Below, piece by piece: positions 7,536 through 15,621 of a DNA stretch of 64,000 bases. Under the pieces are notes generated by a model. It searched no databases. It had not been told where the DNA came from and saw nothing but the letters and a program-made list of their open reading frames with translations. Position numbers and translations under genes: made by a program. Position 1 is the first letter of the stretch. Each line of letters opens with the position of its first letter. Location: contig NZ_JANRKL010000228.1 of NCBI RefSeq assembly GCF_033763495.1, forward strand, positions 1 through 64,000, in the 5' to 3' direction. The DNA comes from Haliscomenobacter sp033763495. Its GTDB lineage: Bacteria > Bacteroidota > Bacteroidia > Chitinophagales > Saprospiraceae.

Positions 7536-8148
7536 CCGCTGGAGTCTCCACTTTCGGTTTGGTAGTTGCAGACTCTTGCTGGACAGTCCAGCCCGCGCTT
7601 TCGCCAATGAATTGGATCAAGTCAATGATTTCAAGGCCTTGCTCACGAGCCTGTTTAATCAAATCGCTTTCCCTGGCTTTTTGTTCAATCAGGTCCCGTG
7701 CTTTTTTATTGAGTTTGTTGTAGTCTTCGGGAGTGAAGGTATTAAAGGAACCCTCCGATATGTCATAATAATCGATGCTGTGATCAATGGAAATGATTTC
7801 AGGTTCTTTGGGAATATTGCGAATGGTGATGGTTTTGGTCGACGTATCGGCCTTGATGTCCAGGCCTTCCAGGTTGTAACCTACCGATACCCGTGCCTTT
7901 ACGCGCAACAAGGCTTTTTTGCGAAAAATCCACCAGTCGTAGCGCCAGTAATCTTTGTGGCTGTACAATTCGGTGAAATAACCTTCTACCGTGACCAGTT
8001 TGGCCACGGTTTGCATTTTTTCCAATAGTACCGAAGCTTCCGCCTGGGTAACGACGTGTTCTTTGGGTTTAAAAATGCCCCGGGCAATCCAAAAACCAGC
8101 AGCAAAAACCACAATTAGCCCCAAAACAAGCAACAAGCGACGCAGCAT
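7516..8148 (-). CDS. DUF4230 domain protein
   Basis: Protein of 210 residues with one N-terminal membrane anchor (LLLVLGLIVVFAAGFWIARGIF) and an extracytoplasmic domain of the DUF4230 type, widespread in Bacteroidota and Firmicutes. Recognisable segments are VEGYFTELYSHKDYW, KALLRVKARVSVGYNLEGL and a late helical part rich in Lys/Glu. The function of the family is not known. The extreme C-terminus (KPLNH) is encoded by a short tandem repeat, so the gene end may have been rewritten by repeat growth. It is upstream of the site-2 protease and likely co-transcribed with it. Confidence 0.8.
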   Translation of the reverse strand: MLRRLLLVLGLIVVFAAGFWIARGIFKPKEHVVTQAEASVLLEKMQTVAKLVTVEGYFTELYSHKDYWRYDWWIFRKKALLRVKARVSVGYNLEGLDIKADTSTKTITIRNIPKEPEIISIDHSIDYYDISEGSFNTFTPEDYNKLNKKARDLIEQKARESDLIKQAREQGLEIIDLIQFIGESAGWTVQQESATTKPKVETPAAKPLNH

Positions 8149-8178
8149 AGTTATTTTTTTGATTCAAAGATAAACAAG

Positions 8179-8210
8179 GGGCGATAAAAATAAGCATTCA
8201 TTTTGCCCAT
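8179..8210. repeat. Half-copy of the 115-bp palindromic element
   Basis: On the minus strand this reads GGGCAAAATGAATGC then TTATTTTTATCGCCCC, matching the 3' outer arm of the elements at 1787 and 26036. It lies 31 bases before the start codon of the DUF4230 gene, the same orientation and place relative to a gene as the two full copies. Confidence 0.55.
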
Positions 8211-8219
8211 CAGGAAAGC

Positions 8220-9128
8220 TTACTTTTCTTCATCTTCGGGGCTGATTTCTTCACCTGCGTTTTTGTCCTTTACTTTGGAACTAACCGGATAACGAACTCC
8301 CTTGTAGCTTTTGAGGATCACCTTTACGGACCCGATTGAAATGGGCGACTCAATCATCAGGGGCAAACGGTTTTTGTCATCGGTTGCCCAGATGGTCAGA
8401 TTGGAACTTTCTTTAAAAATGTACCCCTTGATCACCTCAGGGTTGATGGCCACAGTATTGAAATGCCCCAGACCCCGAATTTTTTTATTGGCAAACTTAC
8501 CTTTGTAGTTCACCTTCAAAGGCCAGGTTTTTTTATCGATAAAAATTTTGATGGGAAAGTCCTGGCCTGGCCGCATTTGGTCAAAATTGAGGTTGCGGGC
8601 ACAATACACCATCGACAAAATGTCGTGGATACAGGAATCGGTGTCGTACTCAGTGACCTGGGCAACATCCTTGGTTTTTCCGCGTAGGGATTTTACCTTG
8701 CCATTGTCCCGATCAAAAGTCAAACGATCGTACAAAGTGTATTTGCCCTCGTTTACTTCACGTACCGAAGTGATGGGCAGGAGGGTCTTTTTGTCTACAT
8801 AGGCATCATACTTGTCGCGCACTTTAAAAAAAGCGTCATAACCTTTGTAAGTGCCACCATGCGCCGAAAAGTGGTAGCGGTCACCCAAATCTTCCACCTT
8901 AAAAGTCACCTCTCCAGCCGACATCCAGATAAAGTTCCAGTTGTAAAAAACCTTATACACCATTTCTTCCCCATGCTTGAACACTTGATTGTCCATGTCA
9001 CATTGATCCCCCGGGTACCTGGGAATGTGATTGGGTACACTTTCGGACTGTGGGCTACGGAAGGCACTCAAACCCAACAAGAGGGGAACCGCAGCAATTT
9101 TCATCATCCTGGAGAGAAACATAGACAT
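8220..9128 (-). CDS. DUF3108 domain secreted protein
   Basis: Protein of 302 residues. The N-terminus MSMFLSRMMKIAAVPLLLGLSAF is a signal sequence. The rest is the DUF3108 beta-rich domain: FKHGEEMVYKVFYNWNFIWMS, then FFKVRDKYDAYVDKKTLLPITSVREVNEGKY split over about residues 100-130, then the IEVNPEVIKGYIF-like strand. DUF3108 proteins are periplasmic or outer-membrane-associated with no settled function. Its tail is acidic (EEISPEDEEK). It heads the minus-strand group DUF3108-DUF4230-M50. A 71-base gap with the half palindromic element separates it from the next gene. Confidence 0.82.
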   Translation of the reverse strand: MSMFLSRMMKIAAVPLLLGLSAFRSPQSESVPNHIPRYPGDQCDMDNQVFKHGEEMVYKVFYNWNFIWMSAGEVTFKVEDLGDRYHFSAHGGTYKGYDAFFKVRDKYDAYVDKKTLLPITSVREVNEGKYTLYDRLTFDRDNGKVKSLRGKTKDVAQVTEYDTDSCIHDILSMVYCARNLNFDQMRPGQDFPIKIFIDKKTWPLKVNYKGKFANKKIRGLGHFNTVAINPEVIKGYIFKESSNLTIWATDDKNRLPLMIESPISIGSVKVILKSYKGVRYPVSSKVKDKNAGEEISPEDEEK

Positions 9129-9219
9129 ATCGTTTTGATTTCAGGAAAAAATGGAATCGGAGACTTCAAAAACTTCACCATCATTTAAACAGCAAAAAAC
9201 AAATTCAAGGTTCAATTTT

Positions 9220-10215
9220 TCACCACTTTTTGACGATGTAAAACAAACCAAGTAACGCAGGTAGAGCCAAATTTAGTACGAACAAAGTGTAGGACGCCGC
9301 CAGAATACTCAGTGCGTTGCCCCCCCAAATACCCCAAATCATAAGGGCTATTTCACCTCTGGCCAACAAAGCCAACACCGGGGGCAATGGAATAGCCGTT
9401 TGTAGCAAATAAATGCTGCCAACTCCGGCCAGCGCCGCATCCAAAGGTAAAAGAATGCCATAAAAGCGCAAAATGGCGTAATATTGAACGCTGTACAAGC
9501 CATAGCGCAAGCAGGCGAAGCCGAAACCAGCCGCAAAAACACGCCAGCTGTAACGCTCTGTAATGTCCAGACCCTGTTGCAGTGGCATTTGTAAAAATTT
9601 GAAAAATCCCTGCCAGGTTTCACCCCTGATCCGGTCTGCATAATGATGCAACAATCGGGGGATTACCACTACGCCTAATAAAAGCAAACAGATAAAGAGC
9701 CCAATAATGAAGCTTAAAAAAAGTCCAGGCTGCGCAATGGGCCAACTTTTGGTATAATACCCCAGCCACAACAAAGATGGAAAGCCCATTCCCAACAACA
9801 CCAAAAACTGGCAATAATTGCTGGCGATGGTCGCCAGCATAATTTGGGTTTTTTGGCCTTTTGGAGCCAGCAGCCAGCGCCCCAGATAATCTCCACTGCG
9901 GTTGGGTAGTAGCATGGATGCAGCTACCCCGGCTAAAACAGCATGCCAACTTTGTCTGAACGGCATCCCACTCCAGGGTTGGGTGAATGCCCGCCATTTA
10001 AAGGTTTCTATCAGCCAGTTAAAGGGCATCAAAAAACTACAAAAAAGTAAGTAGCCCAGAGCTGTTCCAGATAAATTTTGCCGAAAAAGCCCCCAAAGTT
10101 GGTCAAAATTGTTGCGGTGGAAAAGCTCGGTGTACAAACCCCAGATGATGGCTAAAGCCAGTAGGTAACGAAACAAAACCCATCCAATCGAAATCTTTTG
10201 GTTAGCCTTGAGCAA
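9220..10215 (-). CDS. LPG-synthase-type (UPF0104) membrane protein
   Basis: Integral membrane protein of 331 residues with about eight hydrophobic segments. The MLLPNRSGDYLGRWLL motif near residue 115 (family signature P.R.GE..R) and the overall pattern place it in the lysylphosphatidylglycerol synthetase transmembrane/flippase-like family. Members without the soluble synthetase domain are thought to move lipids; that role here is inference. It is divergent from ruvC with 67 bases between the starts. Confidence 0.75.
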   Translation of the reverse strand: MLKANQKISIGWVLFRYLLALAIIWGLYTELFHRNNFDQLWGLFRQNLSGTALGYLLFCSFLMPFNWLIETFKWRAFTQPWSGMPFRQSWHAVLAGVAASMLLPNRSGDYLGRWLLAPKGQKTQIMLATIASNYCQFLVLLGMGFPSLLWLGYYTKSWPIAQPGLFLSFIIGLFICLLLLGVVVIPRLLHHYADRIRGETWQGFFKFLQMPLQQGLDITERYSWRVFAAGFGFACLRYGLYSVQYYAILRFYGILLPLDAALAGVGSIYLLQTAIPLPPVLALLARGEIALMIWGIWGGNALSILAASYTLFVLNLALPALLGLFYIVKKW

Positions 10216-10234
10216 AACAAAGAGTTTTAATTAA

Positions 10235-10265
10235 TTTGCATTAGCGTAAAAATAGTTCTACTTTG
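10235..10265 (+). promoter_or_regulatory. Candidate ruvC promoter
   Basis: TTTG at 10235-10238, a 20-base spacer, then TACTTTG at 10259-10265, close to the Bacteroidota TTTG / TAnnTTTG pattern but one base short in the -7 part. The ruvC start is 17 bases further on. Confidence 0.4.
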
Positions 10266-10282
10266 CAGCAAAATCAGCAAGG

Positions 10283-10855
10283 GTGGCAGATAAATTGGAA
10301 AATTACCGCATTCTAGGCGTCGATCCAGGCACAAACATCTTAGGCTACGCCATTCTGGAAGTCAAGGGAGATGTACTGCTTCCGATAGACATTGGAGTCG
10401 TTTACCTCAAGCAGTTTGAAGACCATCCCCAAAAACTCCAGCGCATTTTTGAACGAATCACCAGCATTATTTCCCAATACGGGCCCCGCTACCTGGCTAT
10501 TGAAGCGCCTTTTTTTGGCAAAAACCCACAATCTATGCTCAAATTGGGCCGCGCACAAGGGGTGGCCATGGCAGCGGCCATCACCAAAGGTTTGGAAATT
10601 ACGGAATACTCGCCTAAAAAAATCAAACAATCCGTTACAGGAAATGGCAACGCAGCCAAAGAACAGGTAGCTGCCATGTTGCAAAATACCCTGAAAGTAA
10701 GCCTGGATGGACAGTACCTCGATGCTACTGATGCACTGGCAGCTGCGGTTTGTCATTATTACCAGTCGCGCTCGCCGCTTGGTGGAGCAGGGAAAAAGTA
10801 CAATGACTGGGGATCTTTTTTAAAAGAAAACCCAGAAAGAGGGAAAGGTAGATAA
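10283..10855 (+). CDS. ruvC: Holliday junction resolvase RuvC
   Basis: Cuts four-way DNA junctions symmetrically during recombination, working with RuvAB. It has 190 residues. The four acidic metal ligands are visible: D14 (LGVDPGTNILGYA), E74 (LAIEAPFFGKN), and D147 and D150 (LDATDALAAAVCH). The start is the GTG at 10283; no ATG lies before D14. The C-terminal 25 residues after the H of AAAVCH are basic and variable. A single-gene unit. Confidence 0.95.
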   Translation: MADKLENYRILGVDPGTNILGYAILEVKGDVLLPIDIGVVYLKQFEDHPQKLQRIFERITSIISQYGPRYLAIEAPFFGKNPQSMLKLGRAQGVAMAAAITKGLEITEYSPKKIKQSVTGNGNAAKEQVAAMLQNTLKVSLDGQYLDATDALAAAVCHYYQSRSPLGGAGKKYNDWGSFLKENPERGKGR

Positions 10856-10975
10856 GCCCAGTCACCCAGGGAAGCGATTTCGTCCGCCCCCGCACAAGCC
10901 ACTGTCCACATCCGGTCAAATTAAAACTTCTTGCACGCCTATTTACCTCACAATTAGCAGCTTGATTTTTTGGCA

Positions 10976-11009
10976 TGTCATTTGTTCTACAAAAGTTGAT
11001 ATAATGACA
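10976..11009. promoter_or_regulatory. Inverted repeat before the PadR gene
   Basis: Perfect 7-bp arms TGTCATT (10976-10982) and AATGACA (11003-11009), 20 bases apart, ending 5 bases before the ATG of the PadR regulator. This is the position expected for an autorepression site of a dimeric winged-helix regulator; binding by PadR is inference. Confidence 0.4.
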
Positions 11010-11014
11010 AAATC

Positions 11015-11359
11015 ATGCGAAGAAGCTATCTGGGAGAATTTGAAGAAATCGTTTTGCTGACCGTTGCCGTGTTGGGTGAGGGGGCCTACGGCGTATCCAT
11101 CACCAATGAACTCGACGAACAATCGGGGCGCAGTGTCAGCCTGAGTGCCGTTCACGCCGCCTTGCATCGCCTGGAGGAAAAAGGGATGTTGAGCTCTTAC
11201 CTCGGCGATGCAACAGCAGAAAGGGGAGGCCGGCGCAAACGCCTTTTTTCCGTCACTGCGCAAGGCAGTCAAACCCTGCACGAAATCCGTTCGGTGCGCG
11301 AGCGGCTGTGGAGTTCAATTCCTCCCAATTCCTTGCCTTCGATTGCCTTTGACCTATGA
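11015..11359 (+). CDS. PadR-family transcriptional regulator
   Basis: Dimeric winged-helix repressor of 114 residues, the minimal PadR length. The DNA-binding domain covers residues 1-95: FEEIVLLTVAVLGEGAYGVSI, the recognition helix SLSAVHAALHRLEEKGML and the wing GGRRKRLFSVTAQG. Its ATGA overlaps the start of the following permease gene by 4 bases, so both are made from one transcript. PadR genes coupled to prefix-bearing FtsX permeases are a repeated arrangement in Bacteroidota. The ligand is unknown. Confidence 0.87.
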   Translation: MRRSYLGEFEEIVLLTVAVLGEGAYGVSITNELDEQSGRSVSLSAVHAALHRLEEKGMLSSYLGDATAERGGRRKRLFSVTAQGSQTLHEIRSVRERLWSSIPPNSLPSIAFDL

Positions 11360-14052
11360 GTGCAAAACTTCCTCAACCACCACGGTGGGCCGACAGGCTA
11401 TTGGAGCTTTTTTGTGCGCCCCATCTGCTTGAAGAAATCCAGGGAGACTTGTATGAGCGGTTCCAACGGCAGGTGCAGCTCTTTGGACTACGCAGTGCCC
11501 GACAACAGTACATTTGGGCTGTGCTCAGTTTCTTCAAACCCTTCGCCATCAAACGCAAACCCCAGCCTTATCCAAACACCCCCTTATTTCATCCGGCTAT
11601 GTTACAAAATCAATTAAAAATCGCCTGGCGCAAACTTTGGAACCACAAAGCTACCGCCGCCATCAACCTACTTGGTCTCACCCTGGGCATTAGTGCCTGT
11701 TTGGTATTGGGGGTGATCATTCATTTTGAGCTGAGTTTTGATCGCTTCCACCCCGATCAGGAGCGTATTTATCGCGTGGTGGGGCAAGCCAAATTTGGTA
11801 AGGAGAGCACCTTTAACCCCATTGGTTTTGTGCCTCGGGCAGTGCCTGCTAGCATGCGCGAAGAAGTGAAGGATTTAGAAACCGTTGCTTCTTTTCACAA
11901 CCTGGAAAGCAATGTTGTGGTGCCCCAGCGAGGGAAAGCCGATAAAGTTTTTCCGGGACGGGACATGGATAAAGACCCCGCCCAAATCATTGTTGCCGAA
12001 CAAAGTTATTTCAATATCTTCAAATACCAGTGGCTGGCGGGTGATCCAGAGGGGGCTTTGAACGAGCCATATCGGGTGGTCTTGACGGAACCCAAGGCCC
12101 GGCTTTATTTTGGGGCAGGCGACCCGCAGTCTTTTATTGGCCGCGAACTCATCTACCGGGATTCCATCCGTATGACGGTGAGTGGCATCCTCGCTCCCTG
12201 GACAAAACGTACGGATTTGGGTTTTACGGACTTTCTCTCTGCGCCGACTATCCGGGCCAGTCGTTTGAAAAACGAAATCAATCTGGACGAATGGAATGAC
12301 ATCTGGTCGGCATCGCAGCTGTTTGTCAAACTTGCCCCTGAAACCCCTGAAGAGCAAGCAAGCACCCAACTCAAAGCTTTTGGCAAACGTCATTTTGGTC
12401 TCAAAGCAGGAACTGGCGACTTTGTCGTGGATTTGCAATTGCAGCCCTTGTCCGATCTACATTTTAATCCTGCCTTTATGGACAATTATTCCCGAAAGGC
12501 TCATTTACCTACTTTATACGGCTTAACAGGAGTAGCACTTTTTATCCTGATCATTGCCGCAATCAACTTCATCAATTTGTCTACGGCCCAAGCCAGTCAG
12601 CGCTCGCGGGAGGTAGGGATGCGCAAGGTTTTGGGCAGTAGCCGATGGAGTCTAATTGGGCAGTTCATGAGTGAGACCTTTATTTTGACCTTGATCGCTT
12701 TGGTTGTGGCCTTAATCATGGCCAACCCTATTTTGCACCTTTTCCAATCCTTCATTCCTGCGGGCATTCATTTTACCCTTTTAAACCCGACTGTCCTGTT
12801 ATATTTGTTGGGCATTACCTTAGTGACCGTCTTTCTGGCAGGTTTTTATCCGGCTATCATTTTATCGGCTTATCGACCCGCTATTGCCCTTAAAGGAGCT
12901 ACTGCATTTGCTGGTTCTTCACGGAGTTTTCTGCGCAGAGGCTTAATCGTTTTTCAGTTTACTGTGTCCTTGGTTTTCATCATTGGGACTTTGATGGTAG
13001 GTAGACAATTGAACTTTATGCGCAACAAAGATTTAGGCTTTTCTACCGATCAGATCATTACGCTCAACACACCGAGAGGCGAAAAAAGTTTGATATTGGC
13101 CGAAAAAGTACGCCAAATTTCCGGGGTAAAACAAGTAGCCACGCAGTGGGCCGCGCCCTTGAGTCTGAACTATGCCTTGACCAAACTTACCTATAATCAT
13201 GAAGGGAAAAAAGAAATGGAAGTATCAGCCAAAATTGGAGATGCCAATTTCATTCCGATGTATCAACTCAAACTGGTGGCAGGCCGCAATTACTACCCCA
13301 GTGATACACTCCGGGAATTGGTAATCAACCAAAGCTTGGCCAAAATGATGGGCTTTAAACACGAGGTTGAAGCACTCGGTCAGTTGCTCAATCTCAATGG
13401 CCGGGATTATCCGGTGGTTGGCGTGGTGGCCGATTTTCATGAAAATACCATGCACCAGCAAATCAAACCTACTTTCATTGCTTATATCCCCAATATGTCG
13501 GGTAATTTGGGCATCAAGCTGAGTACTGCAGGGCAGAATATGGGCGACATCCAGGCTGCGCTGTCCAAAATTCAAAGCTCCTGGAACGCGGTTTTCCCGG
13601 ATGACAAGAAATTTGAATACACTTTTTTAGACGATGCCATCGATCAACTCTACAGCCGTGAACAGAAACTGGCTACCCTGGTCAATACTGCTGCGGCCAT
13701 TGCTGTGCTGATTTCTTGTTTGGGCCTACTGGGCCTGGCCACCTTTACTGCCGAACAACGCACCAAGGAAATTGGAGTACGCAAAGTGTTGGGAGCCAGC
13801 ATCAGCAGCATTGTCTTGATGCTTTCGCGGGACTTTGTGCTTTTGGTGGGTATTGCCATCCTGATTGGCAGTCCAATTGCGTGGTGGGGTTTGCGCAAAT
13901 GGTTGGACAATTTTGCCTATCGGGTCCAACTGGAATGGTGGGTATTCGCCCTAGCCGGAATCATGGCCATAGGGATCGCTCTGTTGACGGTGAGTTTTCA
14001 GAGTTTGAAAGCGGCCATCAAAAACCCAGTGGAGAGTTTGAAGGCTGAATAA
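11356..14052 (+). CDS. MacB/FtsX-type ABC transporter permease with N-terminal prefix
   Basis: 898 residues. Residues 1-80 form an extra cytoplasmic prefix (PPRWADRLLELFCAPHLLEEI...GDLYERF), the permease-prefix domain often seen next to PadR genes. A standard pair of units follows: TM1 near residue 100, a periplasmic MacB-like core, three TMs around 380-500 (FtsX domain 1, with the motif REVGMRKVLGSS), a second periplasmic domain, and three TMs at the end with RTKEIGVRKVLGAS. It ends NPVESLKAE like the four paralogues at 27.9-39.5 kb. No ATPase gene is nearby, so the partner must be encoded elsewhere. Substrate unknown. Confidence 0.88.
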   Translation: MSAKLPQPPRWADRLLELFCAPHLLEEIQGDLYERFQRQVQLFGLRSARQQYIWAVLSFFKPFAIKRKPQPYPNTPLFHPAMLQNQLKIAWRKLWNHKATAAINLLGLTLGISACLVLGVIIHFELSFDRFHPDQERIYRVVGQAKFGKESTFNPIGFVPRAVPASMREEVKDLETVASFHNLESNVVVPQRGKADKVFPGRDMDKDPAQIIVAEQSYFNIFKYQWLAGDPEGALNEPYRVVLTEPKARLYFGAGDPQSFIGRELIYRDSIRMTVSGILAPWTKRTDLGFTDFLSAPTIRASRLKNEINLDEWNDIWSASQLFVKLAPETPEEQASTQLKAFGKRHFGLKAGTGDFVVDLQLQPLSDLHFNPAFMDNYSRKAHLPTLYGLTGVALFILIIAAINFINLSTAQASQRSREVGMRKVLGSSRWSLIGQFMSETFILTLIALVVALIMANPILHLFQSFIPAGIHFTLLNPTVLLYLLGITLVTVFLAGFYPAIILSAYRPAIALKGATAFAGSSRSFLRRGLIVFQFTVSLVFIIGTLMVGRQLNFMRNKDLGFSTDQIITLNTPRGEKSLILAEKVRQISGVKQVATQWAAPLSLNYALTKLTYNHEGKKEMEVSAKIGDANFIPMYQLKLVAGRNYYPSDTLRELVINQSLAKMMGFKHEVEALGQLLNLNGRDYPVVGVVADFHENTMHQQIKPTFIAYIPNMSGNLGIKLSTAGQNMGDIQAALSKIQSSWNAVFPDDKKFEYTFLDDAIDQLYSREQKLATLVNTAAAIAVLISCLGLLGLATFTAEQRTKEIGVRKVLGASISSIVLMLSRDFVLLVGIAILIGSPIAWWGLRKWLDNFAYRVQLEWWVFALAGIMAIGIALLTVSFQSLKAAIKNPVESLKAE

Positions 14053-14063
14053 AAAAACTTAAA

Positions 14064-14097
14064 AAGAGTAGGCAGCAAACCCGTGCTGCCTACTCTT
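14064..14097. terminator. Bidirectional terminator, 14-bp arms
   Basis: Perfect arms 14064-14077 and 14084-14097 (AAGAGTAGGCAGCA and its complement) with a 6-nt loop, A/T-rich on the left. The right arm contains the stop codon (14090-14092) and the first bases of the 3' end of the CorC-like gene. Confidence 0.8.
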
Positions 14098-15403
14098 CCC
14101 CCTCTCGCGAAGGCACATCCAAAACCAGCATCTCGATCACCGATGGGCTGTTTTGAATCATATCGATGATCCGCACCTGATAAGGATGAATGATCAATTC
14201 TTGCCCTTCTTCTGGTAATTCTTCACTGTGCTCCATGATCAAACCCGCCAGAGTGATGTAAGATTCACTTTCAGGTAGCGGAGTAGGTAGAAATGCATTG
14301 ATTTCATCCAGTGGATGTTGAGCCTGAATGCGGAAAATTTTATCGGATACTTTTTCCACAATGGGCATTTCGGTATCCGTTTCATCCTGAATATCGCCCA
14401 CCAGCTCTTCAATGATGTCTTCCAGCGTCACCAGCCCTACAATCCCCCCAAATTCATTGACTACGATAGCCATTTGATTTTTTTGCTCCTGAAACTGGCG
14501 GAGTACCTGGCTGATTTTTTTGCTGGACGAGATGAACAACAACTCCCGGATCATGCTGCGAAAATCGACCTGACGGTGTTGGGTACGCAGGGTGGCCAAC
14601 AGATCTTTGGTCAAAATAAAGCCAATGATGTTGTCCATACTTCCTTCATACACCGGGTACCGCGAGTATCCTTCCTGGATGGCGTAATCAATCGCTTCAT
14701 CGATAGGGGTTGCCACATTGATGGCCGCAATCTGGTTGCGTGGTTTGAGTACCTGACGTACTGTTCGATCGTCAAAATCAAAAACATTTTGGATCAGCTC
14801 ACGTTCAGAAGCACGGATGGCACCTCCTTCAGCACTTTCGGCAATGATGAGTTTGAGCTCGTCTTCTGAGTGGATTTCAGCGTGCGGCACTGGCTGAATA
14901 CCTATCATGCGCAGGATGAAATTGGCAAAACCATTCAGGATATAAATAAAGGGCCTGAACACAAAGTAAAAAGCTTTGAGTGGCACCGAGGTATACAAGG
15001 TGGTAGAGGTTGGATAACGGATGGCCAGGGACTTGGGGGCCAATTCTCCAAACACAATGTGCAATACGGTAATGACACTAAAGGCGACTGGCAGTGCAAT
15101 ACGGTGCGCCAATGCTTCGTCTACTTGTATCCGCAGGCCTTCCATGGCTGCTAAAATCAATTTCGTCATGACATCCTCACCAATCCAGCCCAAACCCAGA
15201 CTGGCCAACGTGATCCCCAATTGAGTAGCCGCCAGATAACCATCCAGGTTGCTGACTACACTTTCGGCAATCCGCCCAGAAAAACTGTTTACTGCCTTGA
15301 CTTGAATTTGTGAGATGCGGACTTTGACAATGGCAAATTCCGCCGCAACGAAGAATCCGTTTAATAAAACTAAAAAAAGTGTGAGTAATATCTCAGGCCC
15401 CAT
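14090..15403 (-). CDS. CNNM/HlyC-CorC family transporter-like protein
   Basis: 437 residues. The N-terminal DUF21/CNNM membrane domain has about four TMs (MGPEILLTLFLVLLNGFFVAAEFAIVK, and GELAPKSLAIRYP near residue 125). A pair of CBS domains follows (about 200-325, with RYPVYEGSMDNIIGFI and VVNEFGGIVGLVTLEDI), then a C-terminal CorC_HlyC domain from about 345. Family members act in Mg2+/Co2+ efflux or homeostasis. GldE of gliding bacteria has the same layout, so a GldE-type role is possible but cannot be told from sequence. A single-gene unit. Confidence 0.87.
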   Translation of the reverse strand: MGPEILLTLFLVLLNGFFVAAEFAIVKVRISQIQVKAVNSFSGRIAESVVSNLDGYLAATQLGITLASLGLGWIGEDVMTKLILAAMEGLRIQVDEALAHRIALPVAFSVITVLHIVFGELAPKSLAIRYPTSTTLYTSVPLKAFYFVFRPFIYILNGFANFILRMIGIQPVPHAEIHSEDELKLIIAESAEGGAIRASERELIQNVFDFDDRTVRQVLKPRNQIAAINVATPIDEAIDYAIQEGYSRYPVYEGSMDNIIGFILTKDLLATLRTQHRQVDFRSMIRELLFISSSKKISQVLRQFQEQKNQMAIVVNEFGGIVGLVTLEDIIEELVGDIQDETDTEMPIVEKVSDKIFRIQAQHPLDEINAFLPTPLPESESYITLAGLIMEHSEELPEEGQELIIHPYQVRIIDMIQNSPSVIEMLVLDVPSREGEE

Positions 15404-15567
15404 TTTGATCGTTGTAACAAGGTAAAGCAGCCTGACTCATCGGATGTTTTTAATGTGAGCCGTGCTATTGCTACTTTCCTTGAGATGATTTAACCACAAA
15501 ATTAGGGATATTCTTACAACTTTGTGATATTGTTTTCATTCAATAAAAAAATTGACATATTTCCCGT

Positions 15568-15598
15568 TTTGTGTGCGGCGCAATATTCTCTAACTTCG
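15568..15598 (+). promoter_or_regulatory. Candidate promoter of the TPR membrane gene
   Basis: TTTG at 15568-15571, exactly 19 bases, then TAACTTCG at 15591-15598 (one mismatch to TAnnTTTG). The start codon at 15622 lies 23 bases further. This placement also argues against the upstream GTG at 15571 as the translation start. Confidence 0.5.
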
Positions 15599-15621
15599 GG
15601 CATTCAAAATTAATTTTCGCC

